A stretch of DNA of 7,195 nt, taken from Planctomycetota bacterium. Its GTDB lineage: Bacteria; Planctomycetota; Phycisphaerae; WQYP01. Below the pieces are notes generated by a model. That model saw only the letters and a program-made list of their open reading frames with translations. It was not told the origin of the DNA and made no database searches. Below are positions 1 to 6,922 of this stretch, one piece after another (the stretch's first letter is position 1; every line of letters begins with the position of its first letter). The DNA is taken from the NCBI GenBank assembly GCA_021852245.1, contig JAJZNY010000235.1, positions 1 to 7,195 on the forward strand. The letters run 5' to 3'. A program made the translations under genes and the position numbers.

Positions 1-2326
1 AGCCGTTCTCACACGCGGTCAGCAGCGTCACCTGATTATCGCCATGATCCAGCCCGTGGGGGACGATCACCATGGCGACCACGCGATCATCCGCTTCAAG
101 CTCCACGCCTTTGACGCCACCGGCCTGGCGGCCCATATCGCGCACTTCGGTTTCCTCAAACCGCACGGCCATGCCGCCGCGGGTCGCCAGCACGATCTGA
201 TCGTTCCCGTTGGTAACGCCCACACCGATGACGCTGTCGCCCTTGTCCAATCCGATGGCGATGATGCCGCGCTTCTGCGGATTCCCATACGCCTTCAGGA
301 GCGTCTTTTTAATAATGCCGGCCGAGGTGGCCATCACCAGATGTTTGCCTTCGTCATCGAAATCGCGCACCGGCAGGACGGCCGCGAGTTTTTCTCCGTC
401 CTGAAAATCCACCAGATTGGCGATGGACCGCCCCTTGCTCTGCCGGCTCATCTGCGGGACATCGTAAACCTTCTGCCAGTAGCAGCGCCCGAGATTGGTG
501 AAGAACATGAGATAGTCGTGGGTGGACCCGATGAACAGGTGCTCGATGAAATCACCTTCCTTGCTGTCGGCCCCCACAATGCCCCGTCCGCCACGTCCCT
601 GCCGGCGATAGGTGTCCAGCGGCATGCGCTTGATGTACCCCTCGTGGCTGATGGTGACGACGGCCTGTTCGTCGGCAATTAAATCTTCAATATTGATGTC
701 CGTCGCGTCGTTGGTGATCTGCGTGCGGCGTTCGTCGCCATATTTATCCCGCAGCTCAATCGTGTCTTCGCGGATGATATCCAGCACGCGTTTGTCATCG
801 CTCAGAATCAATTCATAGCCTTCGATTTCGGCCGAGAGTTTGTTGTATTCATCGGCCAGCTTGTCGATTTCCAGCCCCACAAGCCGCTGAAGCTGCATGA
901 TCAGGATGGCGTCCGCCTGGGCTGCGGAAAGCGTCATGCCGCCGTCTTCCTTTTCCGCCTGATGGATCCGTTTGAGGAATGCGCCGGGAATGAGTTTTTT
1001 CCATGTGAGCGCTTCATCAATGGTGAATTTTTTGCGCATCAGATTGGCTTTGGCGGTGGGCACATCGGGGCTGATCTTGCGGTTACGCAGCATCTCGATG
1101 ACGCCCATGACCTCAATCTTGCCTCCCGCGCTGCGCGGCGAAATCTCTTCGGTATGAATATCCGCCAATGCCAGAATCAAACCTTCCAGAATGTGCGCCC
1201 GCTGGCGGGCCTTCTTGAGACGGAAGGCCGTCCGCCGACGTATCACTTCCTTGCGATGGGCGATAAATTGCTCCATCAATTCCTTGAGCCCCATCGTCCG
1301 CGGCTGGCGATTCACCAGTGCAATGTTGATGATGGAAAAAGTGCTCTGCAGCGGGGTGTACTGATATAACTGATTGATCACCACATTGGCGTCGGCATCG
1401 CGCTTAAGCTCGATCACCACCCGCACCATGTGCTCACGGTCCGATTCGTCGCGGACATCCGAAATGTCCTTGATCTGCTCTTCCTTCACCTTGGCAGCGA
1501 TGGATTCAATAATGGTCTTTTTGAGCACCTGATAGGGGATTTCGGTGATGACAATCTGCTCCTTGCCCCCCTTGACCTGTTCCGTATGCACACGTCCGCG
1601 CAGCACGATCTTCCCGCGCCCATGCTCGTAACCGTCCAAAATCCCGCTGCGGCCGCATATCACGCCGCCGGTCGGAAAGTCCGGCCCTTTGACAATCTTC
1701 ATCAATTCCTTGAGCGTGCAGTGCGGTTCGTCAATCAACTTTACCAAACCGTCGCAGATTTCACGCAGATTGTGCGGCGGAAGGCTCGTCGCCATGCCCA
1801 CGGCGATTCCCTGTGATCCGTTGACCAGGAGATTAGGGAATTTGGATGGCAGTACCGTCGGCTCTTCCATTCGCTCGTCGTAGTTGGGAATGTAATCAAC
1901 GGTATCTTCCCGCAGATCTTCCATCATTTCGGCGGCAGCTTCCGCCATACGCGCTTCGGTATATCGCATGGCCGCCGGCGGATCGCCATCGATGGAGCCG
2001 AAATTTCCCTGCCCGTCGACCAATCGCGCCCGCATGTTCCAGCTTTGCGCCATGCGCACCAGCGTGGGGTAGATCACCGCTTCGCCGTGCGGGTGGTAAT
2101 TACCGGAGGTATCGCCTGCGATCTTGGCACACTTGATATGCTTGCTGCGCGGCATGAGACGCAGATCATTCATGGCGACGAGAATGCGGCGCTGAGAGGG
2201 TTTGAGGCCGTCGCGCACATCCGGCAGAGCGCGATCCATAATCGTGCTCATCGCATAGGTGAGGTAGCTTTCAGAAAGCTCGGTTTCAATTTGCAGGTCG
2301 GTTATCCGGGCGTCTTGATCGAACAT
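1..2326 (-). CDS. gyrA: DNA gyrase subunit A, 3' end cut by the window edge
   Basis: This is the DNA breakage-reunion subunit of gyrase, a cytoplasmic type IIA topoisomerase that works as A2B2 with GyrB to introduce negative supercoils. About 775 codons are open from ATG 2326 to the left edge. The start is supported by an AAGGAA ribosome site five to six bases upstream and by a normal GyrA N-terminus (SYLTYAMSTIMDRALPDVRD). The catalytic tyrosine is Tyr122 in PPAAMRYTEAR (codon 1961-1963). The tower and coiled-coil region includes HRKEVIRRRTAFRLKKARQ from about residue 357. The GyrA box that defines a supercoiling gyrase rather than topoisomerase IV is QGRGGRG at residues 576-582 (601-581), followed by beta-pinwheel blades with repeats such as SRQSKGRSIANL. 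The last visible residues are VTLLTACENG, so roughly 60-130 residues are missing. The quinolone site carries Ala83 and Pro87 (E. coli Ser83 and Asp87). I saw no frameshift in the stretches I translated. Confidence 0.97.
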   Translation of the reverse strand, partial: MFDQDARITDLQIETELSESYLTYAMSTIMDRALPDVRDGLKPSQRRILVAMNDLRLMPRSKHIKCAKIAGDTSGNYHPHGEAVIYPTLVRMAQSWNMRARLVDGQGNFGSIDGDPPAAMRYTEARMAEAAAEMMEDLREDTVDYIPNYDERMEEPTVLPSKFPNLLVNGSQGIAVGMATSLPPHNLREICDGLVKLIDEPHCTLKELMKIVKGPDFPTGGVICGRSGILDGYEHGRGKIVLRGRVHTEQVKGGKEQIVITEIPYQVLKKTIIESIAAKVKEEQIKDISDVRDESDREHMVRVVIELKRDADANVVINQLYQYTPLQSTFSIINIALVNRQPRTMGLKELMEQFIAHRKEVIRRRTAFRLKKARQRAHILEGLILALADIHTEEISPRSAGGKIEVMGVIEMLRNRKISPDVPTAKANLMRKKFTIDEALTWKKLIPGAFLKRIHQAEKEDGGMTLSAAQADAILIMQLQRLVGLEIDKLADEYNKLSAEIEGYELILSDDKRVLDIIREDTIELRDKYGDERRTQITNDATDINIEDLIADEQAVVTISHEGYIKRMPLDTYRRQGRGGRGIVGADSKEGDFIEHLFIGSTHDYLMFFTNLGRCYWQKVYDVPQMSRQSKGRSIANLVDFQDGEKLAAVLPVRDFDDEGKHLVMATSAGIIKKTLLKAYGNPQKRGIIAIGLDKGDSVIGVGVTNGNDQIVLATRGGMAVRFEETEVRDMGRQAGGVKGVELEADDRVVAMVIVPHGLDHGDNQVTLLTACENG

Positions 2327-2510
2327 ATTCTTCCTTGAAGACCGTTTGAGTCCAAATTCGCGGCGGCGACCCTCTTTCAGGTGCCGCTATCAAGTTGGAA
2401 TTCTAACGGAAAATAGACCGGGCGTCGCTGTTTCGCAGCCGTCATGGTCGGCTTCCGCAACGCCCCGCACTGCCGGCGGTCCGGGTGATGGGATGACCGT
2501 ACAGGCGGCA
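2327..2510 (-). other. uppP-gyrA intergenic region with a possible weak gyrA promoter
   Basis: This 184-base gap lies between the uppP stop and the gyrA start, both on the minus strand. Reading the minus strand, a TAGAAT hexamer at 2405-2400 could be a -10 element (five of six consensus bases) giving a leader of about 65 bases. No good -35 lies 16-18 bases upstream of it, so this is weak. I see no hairpin followed by a T-run, and so no recognisable intrinsic terminator for uppP. Read-through into gyrA is therefore possible. Short open frames across this gap have no family features. Confidence 0.35.
2331..2336 (-). promoter_or_regulatory. Ribosome binding site of gyrA
   Basis: The minus strand reads AAGGAAGAAT immediately before ATG 2326, giving a purine-rich Shine-Dalgarno sequence at normal spacing. 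It fixes the start at 2326, which also gives the expected GyrA N-terminus and puts the catalytic tyrosine at residue 122, the same number as in E. coli. Confidence 0.65.
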
Positions 2511-3434
2511 TCAGTGTGCGGCCATGACCAAGGCGACGCCTCCGAGGGCGATGCAGTAAATGGCAAAGGGCCACAGTTTTCGGGTTTCAAAATATTTCAT
2601 CAGAAATGCCGTGCTCAGATACGCCGCCAGGCCCGCCGCGATGGCCGCCGGAATTGTGAGGCCGAGGATCGCGTGCGCACTGTGCTTGAAAAGAGCTGGC
2701 ACCTTGAGAAGCCCGGCGGCTGCGATGACCGGTGTCGCCAGCATAAAGGCAAAACGGCACGCCTCTTCGTAGGAAAGCCCGGCTAGAATGCCGCCGACGA
2801 TGGCGGCACCGCTGCGCGATATGCCGGGGAACAGGGCAAAAGTCTGCGCTGCACCCACCGCTGCGCCGGTCGGAAATGAAAGATCTTCCGCGGCCTTGTT
2901 TTCGGCTCCGCGCTGGGCGCTCTTTTTCTTAAGCCAGTCGCCCGCGAGCATCACCAATCCGTTGGCCATCAAAAATACGCACACCATCCAGTAATAGTGC
3001 GGATTATCAAAAAACAGCTTGAATTTTTTCTCAAATACCAGCCCGACCAGCCCCACCACAATGGTGCCGGCCACGAGCAGCCAGGCAAATTTACTATCCC
3101 GATCATAAACCAGTTTTTTGTGTTTAATACTGCCGAGATACGCTTTGATCACCTTAATCCACGTCTTCCAGAAGTAGATGAACAGCGCGGCGGCTGTGGC
3201 CAGATGCAGAGCCACCACGAAGGAGAGAAAATCCTTGTTTTGCGCATTAAAGTGCCAATGCAGCAGATGCTTGATGATAATGATGTGCCCCAACGAACTG
3301 ATGGGAAAGAGTTCTGATATCCCCTGCAGAAGGCCCAGAATCACGGCCTGCACCAGCGTCAAATGGTGCGTCGGCTCAAGGGCCGCGGTCGCGGCATGCA
3401 GATGTCCGGTGAGCAGAGCCGTTTTATCGTGCAT
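2511..3434 (-). CDS. uppP: Undecaprenyl-diphosphatase (UppP/BacA family)
   Basis: This integral membrane phosphatase converts undecaprenyl diphosphate to the monophosphate, recycling the lipid carrier for peptidoglycan and other surface polymers. Extra copies give bacitracin resistance in known members. The protein has 307 residues (E. coli about 273). The first family signature is at residues 37-50, QGISELFPISSLGH, with Glu41, Ser47 and His50 matching catalytic Glu21, Ser27 and His30 of E. coli. The second is PGISRSGAAIVGG, in which Arg207 matches Arg174. A third conserved stretch is EEACRFAFMLATPVI (223-237). Hydrophobic segments lie near 70-88, 117-134, 147-165, 189-203, 228-243, 256-279 and 287-305. 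The first motif begins with Gln instead of Glu, and the second ends in Ala where Thr is usual. An N-terminal extension of about 20 residues contains five histidines. An in-frame ATG at 3470 exists, but the strong ribosome site favours 3434. The family call is secure; activity is inferred. Confidence 0.95.
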   Translation of the reverse strand: MHDKTALLTGHLHAATAALEPTHHLTLVQAVILGLLQGISELFPISSLGHIIIIKHLLHWHFNAQNKDFLSFVVALHLATAAALFIYFWKTWIKVIKAYLGSIKHKKLVYDRDSKFAWLLVAGTIVVGLVGLVFEKKFKLFFDNPHYYWMVCVFLMANGLVMLAGDWLKKKSAQRGAENKAAEDLSFPTGAAVGAAQTFALFPGISRSGAAIVGGILAGLSYEEACRFAFMLATPVIAAAGLLKVPALFKHSAHAILGLTIPAAIAAGLAAYLSTAFLMKYFETRKLWPFAIYCIALGGVALVMAAH

Positions 3435-3440
3435 CCATAT

Positions 3441-3447
3441 CCTCCTC
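3441..3447 (-). promoter_or_regulatory. Strong ribosome binding site that decides the uppP start
   Basis: The minus strand reads GAGGAGG, then six bases, then ATG 3434. This near-perfect Shine-Dalgarno sequence supports 3434 over the upstream in-frame ATG at 3470, which would add MELVHSTKRRIW. A second ATG two bases after the GGAGG, out of frame, gives only MDAR before TAA, which overlaps the true start codon region. That four-codon frame could slightly tune initiation but is probably chance. Confidence 0.8.
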
Positions 3448-3497
3448 TTGGTTGAGTGAACGAGTTCCAAACCACGGCCCCCGGCAGTCCACCGCAG

Positions 3498-3512
3498 GCA
3501 TGAGCATCATGC
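3498..3512. repeat. Perfect 15-base dyad in the uppP leader
   Basis: GCATGA and TCATGC flank the three-base centre GCA, a perfect inverted repeat with six-base arms. It lies between the predicted uppP promoter and its start codon, 64 bases upstream of the ATG. It could be a regulator binding site or a small hairpin in the leader RNA. It is not directly followed by a T-run, so it does not look like an intrinsic terminator. A short dyad like this can arise by chance. Confidence 0.35.
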
Positions 3513-3589
3513 GTACATGTCGGCTTTTTTTCAACCCAAACGTGAAAACCTGCGACAGGCTACCGGGCCGGCCGATGACAGAACATAGA

Positions 3590-3618
3590 ATTGAAAGCCC
3601 CTTTTTAGCCGATATCAA
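3590..3618 (-). promoter_or_regulatory. Predicted sigma70-type promoter for uppP
   Basis: On the minus strand, TTGATA (3618-3613, five of six matches to TTGACA) is followed after exactly 17 bases by TTCAAT (3595-3590, four of six matches to TATAAT). The predicted transcript would start near 3583, leaving a leader of about 150 bases before uppP. The spacing and location upstream of a divergent gene support it. It is a consensus match only. Confidence 0.45.
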
Positions 3619-3620
3619 GC

Positions 3621-3626
3621 TACAAT
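3621..3626 (+). promoter_or_regulatory. Possible -10 element for the TPR lipoprotein gene
   Basis: TACAAT on the plus strand matches five of six -10 consensus bases and lies about 64 bases before the start codon at 3690. No recognisable -35 hexamer is present 16-18 bases upstream. The element lies immediately beside the predicted uppP -35, so polymerases at the two sites would compete if both are real. It needs either an activator or a different sigma factor to be convincing. Confidence 0.25.
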
Positions 3627-3678
3627 TCCTGCGGTATTCCGGTGCATCGCCCGTCGGGTGTGCAGTTGTGGATTGGTC

Positions 3679-3683
3679 GAGGA
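3679..3683 (+). promoter_or_regulatory. Ribosome binding site that decides the TPR lipoprotein start
   Basis: GAGGA lies six bases before ATG 3690. Starting there yields a textbook lipoprotein signal peptide. The upstream in-frame ATG at 3642 would add 16 residues (MHRPSGVQLWIGRGCF) in front of the signal and has no comparable ribosome site. Confidence 0.65.
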
Positions 3684-3689
3684 TGTTTT

Positions 3690-6626
3690 ATGAAACCGGC
3701 CGTTTGGCTCATACTGCTTTCCACTGCATCGCTTTCGGGTTGTGCGAGCAATCCGTTTTCTGCGTCCGCTCCGATGCACGTTCCCGAGGCACTCTACCAG
3801 CCGGCATTTTATTCCGTGGGAAATGGATTAAGCCCCGCCCCTTCGGGAAAGGGCGTATCGCGGCGAAATGTCCATCTGTCGCAACTGATGGCGGAAGCTT
3901 CGCTGCCCGTTGCCCCGGCCCGCAAAACGGTTTCTGCAAGGGATCGGAAAAAAGCACTGGTTTTTTATGGTTCAGGCCTTAATGCGGCATACAGCGGCCG
4001 CTACAGTGGTGCCCTTTACCTTCTTCGGCAGAGTTATAAGTTCAATCCCAATTCGGCCAAGACACTCTCGGCGCTTGCGCAAGTGTCGATGAAACTCGGC
4101 GACACCGCCGGTGCCGATCGATATTTGAAGTCAGCCCTGCACCTGAATCCGCTGGATCCGAAGCTTCAATTACAGGCGGCCGCACTGGATTTATCCCACG
4201 GCCGCGGGAAAGCCGCCTTGCAGCGTCTCCTGATTGCCCGCAAATCGCCGCAACTCAAAGCGGATTCTCCGCTTTTGCCTCGGATTGATTTTTTATTGGG
4301 TGCTGCCCTGCAGAGCAGGGGGTATTACGGTGCCGCTGCCGAGGCGTATCAGCAGACGGCCTTGCTCCTCAAGCAACCCTCGGTGACGTACGAGTTCAAC
4401 CCGCACGACCACCGCCTGATGCGAAGTCGCGGGTTAATCCACTTTTTGATCGGCCGCAACAGTCTTCTGGCGGGACGCTATCCTACTGCCGCCGCATGTT
4501 TTGCCACCGCCCGTCGGCAGGGGTTTACCAATCCCGTTATCCTCGGCCAACTGGCATTGGCCATGCAATTTACGGGCCATCCACGAGCGGCAGCCCGGGA
4601 CGCGGTGGATTATTCTGTTCGTACACACGGTTCGCCTCCGGCGACCATCATTCTCGCGGATATGATTCTGGATCAGCATGGGCCGGCGATGGTTCTCGCC
4701 GCCGCCGAGGCGTTAAAGGCCGGCTCCCTGGCTCAAGCCGATGCCTTGGCGTGCGTGGCACACGCGGCGTGGATTACAGGTCATACGCGCACCGCCCGGC
4801 GCACGCTGGCCCGACTCTGCAGGCTGCAACCGGCGAAAATTTCAACCGTGCAGAAGTTTATCGTGCTGGCAGTCTGTACCGGTCGGCGGCTTGATGCGAT
4901 CAAATGGGTCACGCGCGCGCTCGCTGCCCACCGGCTGCCGCCGCATGCACTCTCAGCTATCACGGCCGATTTTTTCGGCCTGCATCCCACCGAGACGGAC
5001 GTTCGCCGATTGCTGCGGAGTGTGCTCAAGCGACGGGCGATCAGCGTCAGTCTGCCTCCACAACAACAGGTGGAGCAACTTCAGTGGCAGTACGGACTGA
5101 TCGATAATCTCTCGCTGCTCACCGGCCGCCGCCAATTTGCACTGACCGTCACGGGTGAGTTGCTGCAGCGGGCGCCCCAATTCTGGCCCACCATCAAAGG
5201 ACGCTGCCTCGCTTTGGCGTTGGGACACCGGTATTCAGAGGCGGATGAGCTGATTCGTCGAGCGATTCGAGAGCATCTCGGCGGGGCGGACGCCTATGTG
5301 ATCAAGGCGGAAGTTTATGCCGCTGCCGATCGCATGGCGGCCGCCATGAGCACTGCGATCAACGCCACCTACTCCTATCCACATTACCGTCCATTGTGGC
5401 GTGAACTGGAGCGCCTGACGCACGATCGGCAGTATCCGCCGGATGAGGTCAACATTCTGCGTCATGAGGCGGAGTTGTTTCCGCAGGACCGCAGGGTGGC
5501 ATTCCGGCTCGTGCAGGTGGAATATGAATTTGGCGATATCGGGGCGTTTCGCATCGAGGCTCAGGACTTTCTCTCGCGTTTCGGGCAAGGAAAGCGGACA
5601 CTGATTGCCGCCGCCATGGTCGACGCGGTGAACCACAATTGGCCGGCCATGAAGGAGCAGATCGCCACCGCCCGGCGGCTCTATCCGACCAGCCGATTGG
5701 CTGCGGTATGGCTGGCCATGCTGTCGGAATCCATGGGGCATCCCGGCACAGGTATTAAAATTTTACGCCAGTCGCTGCATATCTGGCCCGCCGACCCCGA
5801 TCTGCTTCAGGAGTACATCGACCTGTGTGATCACTCCGGTCAGGCGGGGGCCGCATTTACCGCTGCACGGCGGCTGGCGAAGCGTTTTCCGGATTCGCGG
5901 GCCATTCGCGAGGAATACCTCGATGTGCTGATCCATAATCACCTGTGGCTTCAGGCGCACCGGCTGGTTGCCCGCTGGCTGGCTGAAAAACCCACCTCCC
6001 GTCATGCGCTGGAGGCCCTGTGGCAGGTGGATTTTAATTCGCACCATTACGCAGCCGCTTTGGTGGTCGCCCGGAAATTGGTAAACCGGCCCATTCCGCG
6101 CTTCGCCGATCTATCCAACCTTGCCAACACCCTCTGGCAGCTTGGAGAGCGGTCGTCAGCCCTGAAGGTCTATCGCCGCATCCTCGCGATCGAACCGCAG
6201 AATGCATATGCCAATAATAATCTCGGCTTTGAAATGCTTCAGGAAAATCAGAATTTTAAGAAGGCCCTGGCGCACATCCAGTTGGCGGTACACAATTACC
6301 CCGATGTAGCCCAATATCTCGACAGTTATGGGTGGGCTCTCTATAAGCTCGGCTTTGCCGCCCGCGCCATCCCCTATCTTCAGCGGGCGGTGATTCTCGT
6401 CGGCACCCGCCATCCGACGGTGTACCGCCACCTCGGCGACGCGCTGGCCGGCATCGGCGATTGGCACGGGGCATTGTTGGTCTGGCGGGATGCGATCAAG
6501 GTGCTCGGCACTCATCACCCGCTTAGCGCCCGGCAGCAGAAGCTTTTGAATCGGCTTAAGCGAAAAGTGGCCGCCGAAAAGATGCGGGAATCGCTCGATC
6601 ATCTGAAACATAGTCAGGCGATGTGA
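3690..6626 (+). CDS. Large TPR-repeat lipoprotein of unknown role
   Basis: This 978-residue protein begins with a lipoprotein signal: MK, a hydrophobic core (about residues 4-14), then the lipobox LSGC with the acceptor Cys18 followed by Ala-Ser-Asn. It should be exported by Sec, lipidated, and anchored on the periplasmic face of a membrane. Residues 19-87 form a Pro/Ser/Ala-rich linker. TPR-like helix pairs start at about 88 (VFYGSGLNAAYSGRYSGALY) and 123 (SALAQVSMKLGDTAGADRYL). A long middle section to about 800 keeps the alternating amphipathic helix pattern but departs from TPR consensus. Four clearer repeats occupy roughly 804-940, including LANTLWQLGERSSALKVYRR, NAYANNNLGFEML and LDSYGWALYKLGFAARAIPY. 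The tail is basic and lysine-rich. No enzymatic motif was seen. TPR solenoids bind proteins or peptides, so an envelope scaffold or assembly role is inferred. The YGWALYKLG type of repeat resembles TPR lipoproteins of exosortase or exopolysaccharide loci, but no such partner genes are present here. Confidence 0.9.
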   Translation: MKPAVWLILLSTASLSGCASNPFSASAPMHVPEALYQPAFYSVGNGLSPAPSGKGVSRRNVHLSQLMAEASLPVAPARKTVSARDRKKALVFYGSGLNAAYSGRYSGALYLLRQSYKFNPNSAKTLSALAQVSMKLGDTAGADRYLKSALHLNPLDPKLQLQAAALDLSHGRGKAALQRLLIARKSPQLKADSPLLPRIDFLLGAALQSRGYYGAAAEAYQQTALLLKQPSVTYEFNPHDHRLMRSRGLIHFLIGRNSLLAGRYPTAAACFATARRQGFTNPVILGQLALAMQFTGHPRAAARDAVDYSVRTHGSPPATIILADMILDQHGPAMVLAAAEALKAGSLAQADALACVAHAAWITGHTRTARRTLARLCRLQPAKISTVQKFIVLAVCTGRRLDAIKWVTRALAAHRLPPHALSAITADFFGLHPTETDVRRLLRSVLKRRAISVSLPPQQQVEQLQWQYGLIDNLSLLTGRRQFALTVTGELLQRAPQFWPTIKGRCLALALGHRYSEADELIRRAIREHLGGADAYVIKAEVYAAADRMAAAMSTAINATYSYPHYRPLWRELERLTHDRQYPPDEVNILRHEAELFPQDRRVAFRLVQVEYEFGDIGAFRIEAQDFLSRFGQGKRTLIAAAMVDAVNHNWPAMKEQIATARRLYPTSRLAAVWLAMLSESMGHPGTGIKILRQSLHIWPADPDLLQEYIDLCDHSGQAGAAFTAARRLAKRFPDSRAIREEYLDVLIHNHLWLQAHRLVARWLAEKPTSRHALEALWQVDFNSHHYAAALVVARKLVNRPIPRFADLSNLANTLWQLGERSSALKVYRRILAIEPQNAYANNNLGFEMLQENQNFKKALAHIQLAVHNYPDVAQYLDSYGWALYKLGFAARAIPYLQRAVILVGTRHPTVYRHLGDALAGIGDWHGALLVWRDAIKVLGTHHPLSARQQKLLNRLKRKVAAEKMRESLDHLKHSQAM

Positions 6627-6678
6627 TCGGTTTGAGCCGGGGCACGCAGAGGACGGGCGGGCGGGCCGCCAGAGAGGT

Positions 6679-6702
6679 GAAAGTTGAACAGGAGAAAGTT
6701 GA
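6679..6702 (+). repeat. GAAAGTTGA tandem pair with 15-base period
   Basis: GAAAGTTGA occurs at 6679-6687 and 6694-6702, exactly 15 bases (five codons) apart. The surrounding frame from GTG 6677 to TAA 6763 would read VKVEQEKVEQ and onward for 28 residues. It lacks a spaced ribosome site, so it is treated as a repeat rather than a gene; it may be the relic of a heptad-like or peptide-repeat coding sequence. Confidence 0.45.
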
Positions 6703-6733
6703 GCAAGCAGGTTTCATGCTGGCGCATGTGGTA

Positions 6734-6760
6734 GGTAGCTATTTCTACCGCACGGGTAGA
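6734..6760 (+). repeat. Two mutually exclusive hairpins sharing one arm
   Basis: GGTAG (6734-6738) can pair with CTACC (6745-6749) over a six-base loop. The same segment, as TCTACC (6744-6749), can instead pair with GGTAGA (6755-6760) over a five-base loop. The two structures cannot form together in one RNA. The stems are short, so stability is modest. Confidence 0.4.
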
Positions 6761-6799
6761 TAACGCTCGCAGAGGACGGCCGACTGCGCCGCCATATAG

Positions 6800-6817
6800 C
6801 CGCCGGCTTGCCGGCGG
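6800..6817. repeat. GC-rich perfect inverted repeat
   Basis: CCGCCGGC (6800-6807), two bases TT, then GCCGGCGG (6810-6817) form a perfect eight-base inverted repeat, flanked by TAG on the left and TAA on the right. In RNA the innermost pairs would open to give a slightly larger loop. No T-run follows on either strand, so it is not a standard intrinsic terminator. It resembles REP-like palindromes found between genes in other bacteria. Confidence 0.6.
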
Positions 6818-6830
6818 TAACGTCGGAAAG

Positions 6831-6846
6831 GGTATCAGGGTATCAG
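6831..6846. repeat. Perfect 8-base tandem GGTATCAG x2
   Basis: GGTATCAG occurs twice in immediate succession (6831-6838 and 6839-6846), followed by one more G. It may be polymerase slippage or a small target duplication. Confidence 0.6.
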
Positions 6847-6882
6847 GAAATTGGGGACGGCCATCGCGGTATGCCGCTTGAT

Positions 6883-6907
6883 TCCGCTTGCCCCGTGCGG
6901 GGGCGGA
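6883..6907. repeat. Ten-base-pair hairpin with a 3-base bulge
   Basis: TCCGC (6883-6887) pairs with GCGGA (6903-6907), and CCCCG (6891-6895) pairs with CGGGG (6898-6902). TTG (6888-6890) bulges on the left side and only TG separates the inner arms. The two-part stem is the most extensive helix in this intergenic region. It is followed by GAAAACC rather than Ts. A small GCGG/CCGC stem (6866-6877) precedes it. Confidence 0.55.
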
Positions 6908-6922
6908 GAAAACCAGATCTCA

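Larger units (their letters stand above)
6645..6779. repeat. 12-base direct repeat CGCAGAGGACGG, two copies
   Basis: The copies are at 6645-6656 and 6768-6779, identical over 12 bases. Each is followed within about 10 bases by a GCCGCC stretch, suggesting that a longer module was duplicated and has diverged. The segment between the copies holds the 15-base tandem and the GGTAG/CTACC hairpins. Confidence 0.6.

Noticed and set aside
44..682. 212-codon plus-strand open frame
   Set aside because: It lies wholly antisense to the GyrA C-terminal domain, whose minus-strand translation matches the family throughout. The frame has no ribosome site or domain features and is a shadow of a GC-rich coding region.
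2346..2786. 146-codon plus-strand open frame over the uppP 3' end
   Set aside because: It is antisense to conserved UppP sequence for more than half its length, with no family features.
3498..3531. Terminator formed by the GCATGA dyad and the T-run at about 3525-3531
   Set aside because: About 12 unpaired bases separate the stem from the T-run, and no plus-strand gene ends upstream of it.
3452..3982. 176-codon plus-strand open frame across the divergent intergenic region
   Set aside because: It overlaps both promoter candidates and the start of the lipoprotein gene in another frame. The lipoprotein frame has the ribosome site and signal peptide; this one has neither.
6677..6763. Small 28-codon frame from GTG (VKVEQEKVEQ...) to TAA
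   Set aside because: It has no spaced Shine-Dalgarno sequence, lies amid repeats, and is too short to judge without homologues. The 15-base period is recorded as a repeat instead.
6800..6817. Intrinsic terminator for the lipoprotein gene
   Set aside because: The hairpin is strong, but TAACGTCGG follows instead of a T-run, and it lies more than 170 bases after the stop codon.
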